NCBI GenBank assembly: GCA_035561075.1
Contig: DATMYF010000151.1
Location: 48,949 to 112,948 of the forward strand
Direction: 5' to 3'
DNA: 64,000 bases
From: JAMCRM01 sp035561075
GTDB lineage: Bacteria; Acidobacteriota; Terriglobia; Bryobacterales; Bryobacteraceae
How positions within the stretch are numbered: the first letter of the stretch is position 1; every line of letters starts with the position of its first letter. This document shows, in pieces, positions 23,459 through 31,829 of this stretch. The notes under the pieces are model-generated. The model was not told the DNA's origin. It worked only from the letters and a program-made list of their open reading frames with translations, and ran no database searches. A program made the position numbers and the translations under genes.

Positions 23459-23552
23459 AATGCCTCATGCCTCCGCGGATCAGTGTGGAGCAGCCGCGGG
23501 GAAGTTGTCAAACGCGCCGCATGCGTGCAGGGCGTTACCATGAAAAGACGCA

Positions 23553-24926
23553 ATGACGCCGACAATTGAGATGTTCGATGAAGCCGTCATCCGGAGGACT
23601 CTGGAGACGGCTCGGGGCGATGCTCGCGAGGTGCTGGCCAAGGCCAGGGAACTGCGCGGGCTCGACCCTGAAGACGTGGCCGTTCTGATGGCCTCTGAAG
23701 ACCCCGAGGTGCGGGAGGAATTGTTCGCCACCGCGCGCTGGGCCAAGGAAGAGATCTACGGCAAGCGGCTGGTGCTCTTCGCACCGCTCTACGTATCGAA
23801 CCTCTGCACGAATGAATGCGTGTATTGCGGCTTCCGGTCGCGCAATAAGGATGTGCGGCGGCGGGCCCTCAACCAGCAGGAGATCGCCGCTGAAGTGAAA
23901 GTTCTGGTAGAGCAGGGGCACAAGCGCATCCTGCTGCTTACGGGTGAAGCGTTCCCCAGGGAGCGCAGCTTCGAGTATGTTCTCGAAACCATCCGCACGA
24001 TCTACGCCACGCGTTCGGGCAACGGCGAAATCCGCATCGTGAACGTCAACGTGGCGCCCCTCAGGGTGGAGCAGTTCCGGGAACTCAAAGGCGCCGGAAT
24101 CGGCGCCTACCAGTTGTTCCAGGAGACTTACCACCGCCCCACCTACGAGGCCGTGCACAAGAGCGGGCCGAAGCGCGATTTCGACTGGCGTGTCACCGCT
24201 ATGCACCGCGCCATGGAAGCGGGAATCGGGGATGTCGGAATCGGACCGCTGTTCGGCCTGTACGACTGGCGCTTCGAGGTGCTGGCGATGATGGAGCACA
24301 TCCGCTCACTCGAGCGCGAGTTCGGCTGCGGGCCCCATACCATCAGCGTGCCGCGCCTCGAGCCGGCGGTGGGCTCCCCGTTCCAGGCGCAGTACCTGGT
24401 GAGTGACGACGATTTCCTCAAACTCATCGCCATCCTGCGGCTGGCCGTCCCATATACCGGGATGGTGATGTCCACCCGAGAGAAGCCGGCGCTCCGGCGC
24501 GCCACCTTCCAACTCGGAATCTCCCAGACCTCCGCGGGCAGCCGCGTCGACCCCGGCGGGTACGGCGAGGAGCGGCCCGACGGGGGACAGTTCCAGATGG
24601 GAGATCATCGGCCGATTGACGAGGTCGTGCGGGACATCATTTCGCTGGGCTACATGCCGTCCTTCTGCACCGCCTGTTACCGGCTCGGCCGCAGCGGACA
24701 AGACTTTATGGACTTGGCCAAGCCTGGCGAGATTAAATACAACTGCGACCCGAATGCCGTTTCCACGTTCCAGGAGTACCTCACAGACTACGCCTCGCCG
24801 GAAACGCGCGCCGCGGGGGAAGCGTTGATCGAGCGGCGCCTGACGGAAATGGAACCGGCGCCCGCGCGAACCGCTGCCGGGTTTCTGCGGCAGGTGCGCA
24901 GCGGCAAGCGCGACGTCTTCCTGTGA
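23553..24926 (+). CDS. hydG: [FeFe]-hydrogenase maturase-type radical SAM enzyme HydG, stand-alone
   Basis: 457 residues. The radical SAM motif is CTNECVYCGF (about residues 86-95, Cx3CxYCxF). The HydG-specific C-terminal cluster motif CX2CX22C is complete: CTAC..., then 22 residues, then YNCDPNA. Middle parts (LLLTGEAFPRERSFEYV, FQETYHRPTYEAVHKSG, DVGIGPLFGLYDWRFEV, PRLEPAVGSPF, GGYGEERPDGGQFQMGDHR) match HydG, which cleaves tyrosine to give the CO and CN ligands of the H-cluster. HydE, HydF and hydrogenase genes are not in the window. ATG at 23553 lacks a strong ribosome site; ATG at 23568 is an alternative. Confidence 0.88.
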   Translation: MTPTIEMFDEAVIRRTLETARGDAREVLAKARELRGLDPEDVAVLMASEDPEVREELFATARWAKEEIYGKRLVLFAPLYVSNLCTNECVYCGFRSRNKDVRRRALNQQEIAAEVKVLVEQGHKRILLLTGEAFPRERSFEYVLETIRTIYATRSGNGEIRIVNVNVAPLRVEQFRELKGAGIGAYQLFQETYHRPTYEAVHKSGPKRDFDWRVTAMHRAMEAGIGDVGIGPLFGLYDWRFEVLAMMEHIRSLEREFGCGPHTISVPRLEPAVGSPFQAQYLVSDDDFLKLIAILRLAVPYTGMVMSTREKPALRRATFQLGISQTSAGSRVDPGGYGEERPDGGQFQMGDHRPIDEVVRDIISLGYMPSFCTACYRLGRSGQDFMDLAKPGEIKYNCDPNAVSTFQEYLTDYASPETRAAGEALIERRLTEMEPAPARTAAGFLRQVRSGKRDVFL

Positions 24927-24938
24927 GACGGCGGACCG

Positions 24939-25349
24939 CTACCGAGTCTCGGCGGCCTTCTGGCGGGCATCGGCCTTACCCTCGCCGAGATCCAGGATTT
25001 CGACCGTAACCCTCTGCTCGCCGAACTTCTTGGCCTCGACATCCGATGCCAGGTAAATATCGACCTCGTGGCCCTTGATCCTGCGGCCCGTATCGGCAAC
25101 CGTATATACGCCGTCATATCCGTCCGTGCCGGTGATGCGGATGCGCGAACCGAGCGGCACAATATCCGGATCCGTGGCCACCAGGCCCTCGCGAACCCTC
25201 GCGCCCGAAGCGGTAGGCCGCTTCTCCTGCGAATACGCGGTGGCTTTCATACGCAAGGTTTGAGGAGCGGTCCGGTCTGCCGTTTCGGCCCGCTGGCCGC
25301 AGCCGGCAAACACCAGGCACGCAACCAGGAGCGGAGCAAGTCTTCCCAC
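24939..25349 (-). CDS. 3D-domain lipoprotein (RlpA/MltA-C-like)
   Basis: 136 residues. A lipobox (LLVACLVFAGC) gives a lipoprotein after Cys 18 or so. The 3D domain follows: LRMKATAYSQEKRPTASGARVREGLVATDPDIVPLGSRI, then YTVADTGRRIKGHEVDIYL, containing the three conserved aspartates. Such domains are in peptidoglycan-active proteins or double-psi beta-barrel binding proteins. The GTG at 25349 is chosen because GGAGGTAATTC is an excellent ribosome site just upstream and the lipobox then has a normal distance. It converges with hydG (12 bases between stops). Confidence 0.8.
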   Translation of the reverse strand: MGRLAPLLVACLVFAGCGQRAETADRTAPQTLRMKATAYSQEKRPTASGARVREGLVATDPDIVPLGSRIRITGTDGYDGVYTVADTGRRIKGHEVDIYLASDVEAKKFGEQRVTVEILDLGEGKADARQKAAETR

Positions 25350-25399
25350 CGAATTACCTCCGATGGAAATGCGACACGCGTCATGCCACGGTGAGGGAT

Positions 25400-26239
25400 T
25401 TACCAGCCGACTCGTACCAGAACCGCATGGTGGTCGGAAAAACCCATGGGATAGACGGCCCAGGCCCGAGTTTTGAGATCCTTTGCCCACACCCAGTCTA
25501 GGTGCATCCCGAGATGGTCGAAGGTAGGGTACGTAACGGGGAGGGGGCTGGTAAAGCCCTCCCGGGACATGAAATCCCGGACGCCGGCCGCCTGCGAGGC
25601 CACGAACGGTACCGGCAGCATATTCCCCAGCCAGTGGAAGTCGTTGCTGTTAAAATCGCCGCCAATGATGCGAGGGCCGGAGAAGGCGGCACTCGCACGA
25701 ACCACCGGTGCCAGTTGCTCCATGCGGTCGCGCAGATTCAGCCGGGTGTCCAGATGCGTGTTCCAGAGGCGCACGGGGCCGCGCGGCGTGAGCGCCGTGG
25801 CGGAGAGCGCAATCCGGGAGCGGCTGCGGAAGCCCAGATTGAAGCGCTTGAGCGCCTCCACGCGACGGTCTTCGAGCGGCCAGCGGCTCAGGATGGCCAG
25901 ACCCTGGTCCGTGACCCCGGTCGCCGCCGGTGACCAGACCACATGGCGCCCCAGTTTCCCCGCCAGTTCCTCGGCTGCGCACTCGGGCGAACCCTCCAAA
26001 GAGGCCACTTCCTGAAGCAGCAGGATATCGGCATCGCGCACCGCTGGAGCCTTCTCGAAATCGCGCAGTACCTGCGCGACCGAGGTTGCTTTAGCCATGT
26101 TGAGGGACACTACGGAGATCTCCCCGGCATGCACGGGTACAGGTGCGGGCGGCGCTTCGTGAAACTCCGCGACGGTTGAAAGGCCCGCAAAAAGGACAGC
26201 AACGGCCGGGAAGGCAAGCAGGGAGGTTCGGTGGATCAC
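25400..26239 (-). CDS. Exported endonuclease/exonuclease/phosphatase-family protein
   Basis: 279 residues with an N-terminal signal segment (SLLAFPAVAVLFAGLST). The fold is shown by ISVVSLNMAK, ADILLLQEVASLEG (catalytic Glu), LWNTHLDTRLNLRDRMEQL (His/Asp), RIIGGDFNSND (DFN motif) and the terminal GFSDHHAVLVRV (SDH). Family members cut phosphodiesters in DNA, lipids (sphingomyelinase) or inositol phosphates. Because it is exported, a phospholipid or extracellular nucleic acid substrate is more likely than DNA repair. GTG start with CACAGGAACC upstream. Divergent from the phospholipase D family gene, which may suggest related envelope lipid roles. Confidence 0.82.
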   Translation of the reverse strand: MIHRTSLLAFPAVAVLFAGLSTVAEFHEAPPAPVPVHAGEISVVSLNMAKATSVAQVLRDFEKAPAVRDADILLLQEVASLEGSPECAAEELAGKLGRHVVWSPAATGVTDQGLAILSRWPLEDRRVEALKRFNLGFRSRSRIALSATALTPRGPVRLWNTHLDTRLNLRDRMEQLAPVVRASAAFSGPRIIGGDFNSNDFHWLGNMLPVPFVASQAAGVRDFMSREGFTSPLPVTYPTFDHLGMHLDWVWAKDLKTRAWAVYPMGFSDHHAVLVRVGW

Positions 26240-26297
26240 GGTTCCTGTGGTTCTGCTTTCATTGATGCTCCCGGAAGCTCATTCGTTCCCGCGAGTT

Positions 26298-26312
26298 TGC
26301 ACTTGGAGTGCA
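26298..26312. promoter_or_regulatory. 15-bp palindrome in the divergent region
   Basis: TGCACT-TGG-AGTGCA, a perfect 6-bp inverted repeat, sits upstream of the phospholipase D-like gene and between it and the divergent exported phosphodiesterase. It could be an operator. No promoter is clear. Confidence 0.3.
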
Positions 26313-26324
26313 GGTCGAAAACCT

Positions 26325-27644
26325 GTGGGAAGCGAACGCGACAGCTTATTCAATCGCAAGACTACCAAGTTCAAGGTGCTGGCGGGCGTAGCGCTGGTTG
26401 CGCTAATGGTGCAGTCCGGCATGCTCATCCTGGCACTGTTTGAACCGCCGCTGGACTACTCAATCACCGCGACCGGCTCGCAAGCTATTGACTCTGAAGA
26501 GTTTCTCCGCGCTCTCGCGGCTGTCTCCAGGGGTGACCTCTCGCGCCGCAACCAGGTTACGGTATTCACCAATGGGGAATCCTTCTACCCCGCGATACTC
26601 GAGGCCATACGGCAGGCACGCCACTCCGTCCACCTGGAATGTTATATCTTCCAGCGTGGCCAGGTCTCGGACCGGTTGCTCGACATACTGATTGAGCGCG
26701 CCCGTGCCGGGGTAGAAGTCCGGCTACTGGTAGACGCCATCGGCAGCGCTACCGTCCCGGAGCATCATTTCGACCAACTGCTGGAAGCCGGCGGCCGCGT
26801 GTCACGCTACCACCCGATGAAGTGGTACACGTGGCCACGCATCAACAATCGGACGCACCGGGAGATCGCTGTTATGGATGGCACCGTGGGGTTCACCGGC
26901 GGCGCCGCATATGCTGACCACTGGCTGGTCTCGGAGCCCGGCCATCCGCGTTGGCGCGATGCTATGGTGCGGTTCGACGGTGAAGCAGTTACCGGCCTCC
27001 AGGCCACCTTTGCGCAGAACTGGCTGGAGGCAACCGGGGAGATGCTCGTGGAGCCGCGGTATTACCCGAACCGGCCCGGCTCGGGCACTATGCCGGCGGT
27101 GGTTGTGGACAGTTCTCCCACGGCGGGCCGCTCGACCCCGGCGCGAATTCTCTTCCAGATGCTGCTTGCGAAGGCCGGCGCTACAGTACACATCACCAGT
27201 CCGTATTTCCTGCCGGATGAGAGCCTCATCGGTGAGATCGCCAAGGCCGTCCGGGAGCGCCGCGTGGACGTGAAGATTATTGTCCCCGGGCGAAAGACCG
27301 ACCAGGATATGGTGCGCTCGTCGAGCCGCGGCCTATATGGAAAAGTGCTCGAAGCCGGAGCCCGTATTTTCGAGTACGAGCCTACCATGAATCACACCAA
27401 GTCGCTGATTGTGGACGGGGTATGGGCCGTCGTGGGATCCACCAACATGGATTCCCGATCGTTCGGCCTGAATGATGAAGTGAATGTTGCGATCCTTGAC
27501 CGCGGTGTCGCGGCTCGCCTCGAAGAGGATTTCGCCAAAGACCTGACCGCCTCCCGGGAAGTGACCCTGGAGGAATGGCAGCGGCGTCCGCCCCGGGAAA
27601 GGATTCAGGAGTGGATCGGATGGTTGCTGGCGCGCCAACAGTGA
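26325..27644 (+). CDS. Cardiolipin synthase / phospholipase D-family protein with altered first HKD motif
   Basis: 439 residues from the GTG at 26325 (an in-frame GTG at 26247 is also possible, but it leaves only seven bases to the divergent gene). One N-terminal membrane helix (VLAGVALVALMVQSGMLILALF). Two PLD domains follow: FTNGESFYPAILEAIRQARHSVHLECYIF begins the first, whose HKD motif reads THREIAVMDG, with Glu where Lys is expected; the second is intact (NHTKSLIVDGVWAVVGSTNMD, S/N after). NDEVNVAILD near the end is typical of bacterial cardiolipin synthases. It probably makes or exchanges phospholipid head groups at the inner membrane. The altered motif could reduce activity. Confidence 0.8.
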   Translation: MGSERDSLFNRKTTKFKVLAGVALVALMVQSGMLILALFEPPLDYSITATGSQAIDSEEFLRALAAVSRGDLSRRNQVTVFTNGESFYPAILEAIRQARHSVHLECYIFQRGQVSDRLLDILIERARAGVEVRLLVDAIGSATVPEHHFDQLLEAGGRVSRYHPMKWYTWPRINNRTHREIAVMDGTVGFTGGAAYADHWLVSEPGHPRWRDAMVRFDGEAVTGLQATFAQNWLEATGEMLVEPRYYPNRPGSGTMPAVVVDSSPTAGRSTPARILFQMLLAKAGATVHITSPYFLPDESLIGEIAKAVRERRVDVKIIVPGRKTDQDMVRSSSRGLYGKVLEAGARIFEYEPTMNHTKSLIVDGVWAVVGSTNMDSRSFGLNDEVNVAILDRGVAARLEEDFAKDLTASREVTLEEWQRRPPRERIQEWIGWLLARQQ

Positions 27645-27654
27645 GCGCGCCAGC
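27626..27654. terminator. Perfect 10-bp hairpin overlapping the stop of the phospholipase D-like gene
   Basis: GCTGGCGCGC (27626-27635) and GCGCGCCAGC (27645-27654) form the stem; the TGA stop codon lies in the 9-base loop. It may terminate both this gene and the minus-strand gene that ends at 27666. Confidence 0.5.
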
Positions 27655-27665
27655 ATCAAATTCTA

Positions 27666-27842
27666 TTACGCGGCCTGCAGAGTTTCCTTGGCCGGTTCAG
27701 CCGTCTGCCGCTGGACCCGGCATACCGGGCAGCAGGACGCACAATACCAGCCGTGGATATTTTCGGGCATGTGGAGCTGCGATGGTACAATGCCGCACTT
27801 ATCGCATTCGCCACGGACCTTCTTGCTAAGATGACAGCCCAT
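27666..27842 (-). CDS. Small zinc-ribbon-like protein
   Basis: 58 residues with six or seven cysteines in two knuckles: CDKCG (about residue 14-18) and YCASCCPVC (about 34-42), plus MGCH at the start. This looks like a zinc-binding ribbon. Start at ATG 27842 is supported by a strong ribosome site (GGAAGGAGGGGCAAC). I do not recognise the family. Such proteins act in nucleic acid binding or as metal chaperones; the role here is unknown. Confidence 0.65.
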   Translation of the reverse strand: MGCHLSKKVRGECDKCGIVPSQLHMPENIHGWYCASCCPVCRVQRQTAEPAKETLQAA

Positions 27843-27905
27843 GTTGCCCCTCCTTCCTCCTTGACTTAGATGCACTCCGCGTGCCAGGGGTTATGCCGGA
27901 TTTCC

Positions 27906-28325
27906 TTAAATTACGCCCGCTCGTTCGAGCAGGGCGTGGTCGGCCAGGAGGGCGGGCGCGGGGCCGTCGCCTAGGAGCGTCCCCTCGCCGATCACCACCA
28001 CGCGGGAGGTGGTCTCCCGCAGGGGCACTTGTCCGAGCAGGGCCGCCAGGCGCCGGACGGAGCGGCCATCCAACTCGGTCGTGGGCTCGTCAAGCATCAA
28101 AAGTTCGGGTTTGCCGGCCAGCGCCAAGGCAATTGCAGCGCGCTTGCGCTGGCCCAGGCTAAGATGCTCGGCCGGCTCACCTCCGTCCAGCACTGCGGCT
28201 CGCGCTCCCGGGCGACATCCGCCGGGATGCCCCTGTTGAGAGCTGATCCTCGGAGTTCTGGAACACCACGCCTACACGTTCCAGGGCCTTCCGGCGCTAT
28301 TGGCTCCTACCAGGCCGACCCGTAG
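27906..28325 (-). pseudogene. Relic of a CbiO/ECF-type ABC transporter ATPase
   Basis: Three separated fragments of one ABC ATPase lie in order in different frames. A Walker A remnant reads LVGANSAGR (about 28300-28318). A Q-loop region reads ALERVGVVFQNSEDQL (about 28240-28290), which matches the VGVVFQNPEDQL of CbiO/EcfA. The last open stretch (27906-28193) carries the signature EHLSLGQRKRAAIALALA, Walker B and D-loop ELLMLDEPTTELDGRS and a C-terminal tail RVVVIGEGTLLGDGPAPALL. The segments between Walker A and Q-loop, after the Q-loop, and around the H-loop (THD) are deleted. It was probably part of a cobalt/nickel or vitamin uptake system. Confidence 0.75.
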
Positions 28326-28329
28326 GAGG

Positions 28330-28675
28330 CGGGTCATTCCTCACTGACACGGAGGCGGCATCGGAGACGCTGTAGGAGTCCGGCAGCGGGTGGCCCATCA
28401 GGCCCTGAAAGTCGGGCCGCCCGTCCACAACGATGAGTACCCGGTGTTGGGCTGCTGCCCGATGCCCCGTATCGCGACTCCCCCGGTGCCGTGGGTCGAA
28501 ATCGCCCATCGCGCCCCGGCGCGTCGCGAAAGCGCCCGGCACCAGCGCCTCCACGCTGTCGAGCACCGTGCGGGCGCCGTGGGCTTGGATCTCTGCGCTG
28601 TCCCTGTGGGGTGCCGAATGCTCCGACGCAATGGCTCAAAGCCGGGCGCCTCTATTTCTACCTGCACCGTACCAG
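28330..28675 (-). pseudogene. Relic of a TonB-dependent receptor (N-terminal and plug domain)
   Basis: Reading the minus strand from about 28675: GTVQVEIEAPGFEPLRRSIR (end of a carboxypeptidase-regulatory-like domain), then in a second frame ARTVLDSVEALVPGAF and RRGAMG, then in a third frame HGTGGVAIRGIGQQPNT, then back to RVLIVVDGRPDFQGLMGHPLPDSYSVSD. This is the plug of a TonB-dependent receptor, with at least two frameshifts. After this point the beta-barrel (several hundred residues) is missing and the sequence runs directly into the CbiO relic. The two relics together look like the ruin of a metal or cobamide uptake locus. Confidence 0.8.
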
Positions 28676-28703
28676 GATGGTACCCGCATTCGATTCGTGC
28701 TAA

Positions 28704-30275
28704 CTACCTCAGGTTGGTGCGCAGCGTGTCCGTGAACAGGTACTCGAAGAGTGCGCTTTCCGTGCCGCCGGCCACCAGCGGGAGTTCGAAGCGCTGCCGC
28801 AGCCAAGGTTTCGGCGTGAGGCGCAGTTGGAGCGAGACGAGTGGGAACAGAGTGGAGATCGGGCTCGTCGGGAGGTCCCGCAGCAACTCCGCCGGCAGAG
28901 TCAGGCGGCCGGCCGAAGCGGGCGCCCGGCAGATCATGCCGGTGGCGCGGGCGGTTCCATCCACCTGGAAGGCGCCGCTCGTGAGAGTGGCGGTCATGAC
29001 ATCGGTTGGCGAGTAGCCGTCCGGCTCCCAGGTAATGGCCTGATCGACGGAGCGGTCGATGCTCGTAATGCTGTCCCGGTTAATCCAGCGGAGCGGCGGC
29101 GGCACCGGCAGCGAGGCGTCGAACGGCGTCACGGTGGCCCCTCCCGCGCTTGCCACCCGCCAGGTCCCGGCCGTGAAGAAGGGCCCCGGCAGATCTTTCG
29201 GCGACGGTTTGGCCTCCGGGGCGGGCAACACGTTCAAATAGACTACTCGCAGCGTCCGCGGAACTTCAAGCGATTTGCCCGGGCCCGTGACCACCAACTG
29301 CTCCCCGGCATCGAAGTCGTCGACCGCGGTGAACCTGGCCGTGACCGCAGGGTTGAAAAGGCGGCACCCGTAATAGGCCTCATCGGCGACGAGCGGCTGG
29401 GCCATCAGGGCGGCGTCCGAGGCGGTGCGCAGTGCCAATTCGCCGAAAGCAGCCTCGTTCCGGGTATAGGTGGTGTATGGCGGGCCTGGAGGGGGCATCA
29501 CTTCGCTGCGAAGGCTGATGAGCCCCACTCGCACGCTGCGCCCCTCATCGAGCGCCCGCAGTTGTTCCGTGCGCAGCCGGAAGGGATGCTCGCACGCGCC
29601 CGAACGGTCGGCTTTCGCCACCGTGATCTCGTTGCTCACCGCGTCCTGCGCTTTGAGAACCACGGAGACATAGCAGCCGTCGGGCGCCTCCTGTGGGAGT
29701 TGGACATTGATCTGGTCGAGCCCCCGGAAGCCCGGCGCCGGCCCCGCATAGGAAGGCCGCACCGGTTTGCCCCCCACCTCGACGGTGACTTCGTCCGGCC
29801 GTGCCGCCCCCAAGCCGGTGCCCCATACCGTGATGTACTCGCCCGCGAGCGCCGGGTCCGTCAGCCGGTTCACCGTGACGGCTCCCGGACGCACATTCTG
29901 GGACAGCGTAGCGAAAATCCCCGGTGCCACCGGGACGATCCGGATCTGCGCCGGTATGGATGCCTGCCCGTCGGTGGTCATCACCACGGAGGCGATCCCA
30001 GGCGGCAAGTCCTCGGGCACCAGCGCCAGCACCGTTCCCAGAGAAGCTCCCAGGACCGGCGCGTCGCGCTCCCCGATCTTCACCGCGAGTTTGGAAACGT
30101 CCGGGTTGATCACCACCGGGCCCCCCCGCAACGTTTGGACTGCCACGATGGAGCCGGGCGCCGCCGCGCCACCGGGTACGCTCCCAGCCCACGAGGCTGC
30201 GTTCTGCACCGTGATGACCACCTGTGCCCATGCAGCCGTGCCGAACAGCAGGGTTGCCGCTAGTTGCCGAATCAT
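28704..30275 (-). CDS. Secreted protein with TIGR03437-type (Solibacter) domain
   Basis: 523 residues. Signal peptide MIRQLAATLLFGTAAWAQ. The region about residues 20-240 (VQNAASWAG, PGSIVAVQTL, VAPGIFA, GEYITVWGTGLG, RPSYAGPAPGFRGLDQINVQLP) matches the acidobacterial TIGR03437 uncharacterised C-terminal domain, here at the N-terminal side. The C-terminal half is beta-rich and not recognised. Secreted, function unknown. GGAGGGG directly abuts the ATG at 30275, which is tight, so the start may differ by a few codons. It follows cheB by 10 bases on the same strand, so it could be read through from the chemotaxis operon. Confidence 0.75.
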   Translation of the reverse strand: MIRQLAATLLFGTAAWAQVVITVQNAASWAGSVPGGAAAPGSIVAVQTLRGGPVVINPDVSKLAVKIGERDAPVLGASLGTVLALVPEDLPPGIASVVMTTDGQASIPAQIRIVPVAPGIFATLSQNVRPGAVTVNRLTDPALAGEYITVWGTGLGAARPDEVTVEVGGKPVRPSYAGPAPGFRGLDQINVQLPQEAPDGCYVSVVLKAQDAVSNEITVAKADRSGACEHPFRLRTEQLRALDEGRSVRVGLISLRSEVMPPPGPPYTTYTRNEAAFGELALRTASDAALMAQPLVADEAYYGCRLFNPAVTARFTAVDDFDAGEQLVVTGPGKSLEVPRTLRVVYLNVLPAPEAKPSPKDLPGPFFTAGTWRVASAGGATVTPFDASLPVPPPLRWINRDSITSIDRSVDQAITWEPDGYSPTDVMTATLTSGAFQVDGTARATGMICRAPASAGRLTLPAELLRDLPTSPISTLFPLVSLQLRLTPKPWLRQRFELPLVAGGTESALFEYLFTDTLRTNLR

Positions 30276-30285
30276 CCCCTCCAGC

Positions 30286-31380
30286 TTACGCCGAAAGCGC
30301 CGGTTTCGCGACGCAGCCGATTTGGCCGCAAATCGCCGCCGCAATCCGGTCGAGCGGCAGCACCCGGTCCGTCGCTCCCAGTCGGATGGCCTCGCGCGGC
30401 ATCCCGAAAACTACGCAAGTAGCCTCGTCCTGCGCGATCGTTCGGGCACCCGCCTGCTTCATGCGCAGCAACCCGTGCGCGCCATCAGCCCCCATGCCGG
30501 TCAGGATCGCCCCTAAGGCGTCCTTACCCACCGCCTCCGCCACCGAAGTGAACAGCACGTCTACTGAGGGGCGTTGCCAGCAGACCCGCGGGCCATCTCG
30601 CACCGCAACCCGGTATCCATGGCCCGATCCGACCAGCAGCATGTGGCGATCTCCGGGAGCGACCAGCGCCAGCCCCGGCCGGGCCTCATCGCCATCCATG
30701 GCCTCGCGCACTTCCACTTGGCAGATCTCGTTGAGCCTTCTGGCGAACGCGAGCGAAAAGACGGGCGGGATATGCTGCGCGATCACGATCGGGGGGCTCT
30801 GGGGCGGCAGCCGCATCAACACCTCCCGGATCGCTTCCGTGCCGCCGGTGGAAGCCCCGATGGCTATCAGCTTCGCCGCGTGTAGCGGACGTACAGCGGA
30901 CACCGGGTTAGGTGCCGGGAATCCGGCAGGCGAAGCCGCGGCCGCAGCCGGGCTGTCGGAGACGATCCGGCGTACCCGCGCCACCGCCGCGGCGCGGATG
31001 CTCGAAGCCAGGTTCAGCCTCAGGTCCCCGACTGAATAGGGCCCCCCCGGTTTAGCCAGCACCTCGACAGCCCCTATTCGCAGGGACTCGAGCGCCGCGT
31101 GGCACGATGCCTGCCCCAGCGAACTGATGACGATCACCGGCATGGGATGGTGCCGCATCAGCTTACGAAGGAAGGTCAACCCATCCATGCGCGGCATTTC
31201 GATGTCCAGTGTGAGCACGTCCGGCCGGAGGGCCACGATCTTGTCACGCGCGATGAACGGATCCGGCGCCGTTCCCACGACTTCCAAATCCGGTTCCGAG
31301 GCCAGCGCTTCGGTCAGGATCTTGCGGACGATCGCGGAATCATCCACGATCAGCACCCGTGTTTTGCGGTCCCGCGTCAT
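30286..31380 (-). CDS. cheB: Chemotaxis methylesterase/glutamine deamidase CheB
   Basis: 364 residues. Receiver domain (about 5-125): VLIVDDSAIVRK, phosphorylated Asp in DVLTLDIEMPRMDGLTFL, and ISSLGQ. Methylesterase domain (about 170-355) with the catalytic triad Ser in IAIGASTGGTEA, His in IVIAQHIPP and Asp in LTGMGADGAHG. It removes methyl groups from chemoreceptors after phosphorylation by CheA. The ATG at 31380 overlaps the TGA of the cheX-like gene (ATGA), so translation is coupled. Last chemotaxis gene of the operon. Confidence 0.95.
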   Translation of the reverse strand: MTRDRKTRVLIVDDSAIVRKILTEALASEPDLEVVGTAPDPFIARDKIVALRPDVLTLDIEMPRMDGLTFLRKLMRHHPMPVIVISSLGQASCHAALESLRIGAVEVLAKPGGPYSVGDLRLNLASSIRAAAVARVRRIVSDSPAAAAASPAGFPAPNPVSAVRPLHAAKLIAIGASTGGTEAIREVLMRLPPQSPPIVIAQHIPPVFSLAFARRLNEICQVEVREAMDGDEARPGLALVAPGDRHMLLVGSGHGYRVAVRDGPRVCWQRPSVDVLFTSVAEAVGKDALGAILTGMGADGAHGLLRMKQAGARTIAQDEATCVVFGMPREAIRLGATDRVLPLDRIAAAICGQIGCVAKPALSA

Positions 31381-31829
31381 GTCTCGATTTCGATACAGAT
31401 GTTCAGCGTCCCGTCGCCCAGATCGAGCGCCCGGCGAGCGCTCAAAGCCGAAATACACGGCCAGGCGCCGGCAATGACCACCGGCTCAGGGTGCTTGAGC
31501 TCGAACAATTCCTCCGGTTCCAGTCTGCTCAGGACGGAGCCGCAGATCATATTCGCTAACTCGCAGACCACTTCCCCGGCGCGCTCCTGCGGTACCTCGT
31601 TCTCTTCGAGCGCCAGAAACGCCGCCGCCAGGCTGCGCGCCGCGCCCGGGCAGGCCGCCACCGTGAATACACCGGATGGCTGGCCGTGAAAGACCAGCCG
31701 CGCGGCCACACTCGCAGGGTGGATCGCCTCCGCCGGGGACGCCTCGCCAACCACGGTGGCGAAGAACATGGTCTCTAGAACCTCCTCGGCCGAGTCCGAG
31801 AGTGCGTTATAGAGATCGGTCGTCGTCAT
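31377..31829 (-). CDS. cheX: CheX/CheC-like chemotaxis phosphatase
   Basis: 150 residues of the CheC/CheX/FliY fold. The active-site helix is present as GEVVCELANMICGSV (Glu-x2-Asn). Early residues ALSDSAEEVLETMFFATV and a middle ARLVFHGQPSGVFTVAA also match the fold. It would dephosphorylate the CheY-like regulator encoded immediately upstream; no CheZ is present. The ATG at 31829 (or GTG at 31835) lies inside the 3' end of the regulator gene, a 23-base overlap. Confidence 0.85.
   Translation of the reverse strand: MTTTDLYNALSDSAEEVLETMFFATVVGEASPAEAIHPASVAARLVFHGQPSGVFTVAACPGAARSLAAAFLALEENEVPQERAGEVVCELANMICGSVLSRLEPEELFELKHPEPVVIAGAWPCISALSARRALDLGDGTLNICIEIET

Noticed and set aside
22439..23569. 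Plus-strand frame of 376 codons opposite the URO-D-like gene
   Set aside because: Shadow frame; the minus-strand product matches a family throughout.
28827..30263. Plus-strand frame of about 480 codons opposite the TIGR03437-type gene
   Set aside because: Arg/Gly/Pro-rich shadow; the minus-strand frame has a signal peptide and family motifs.
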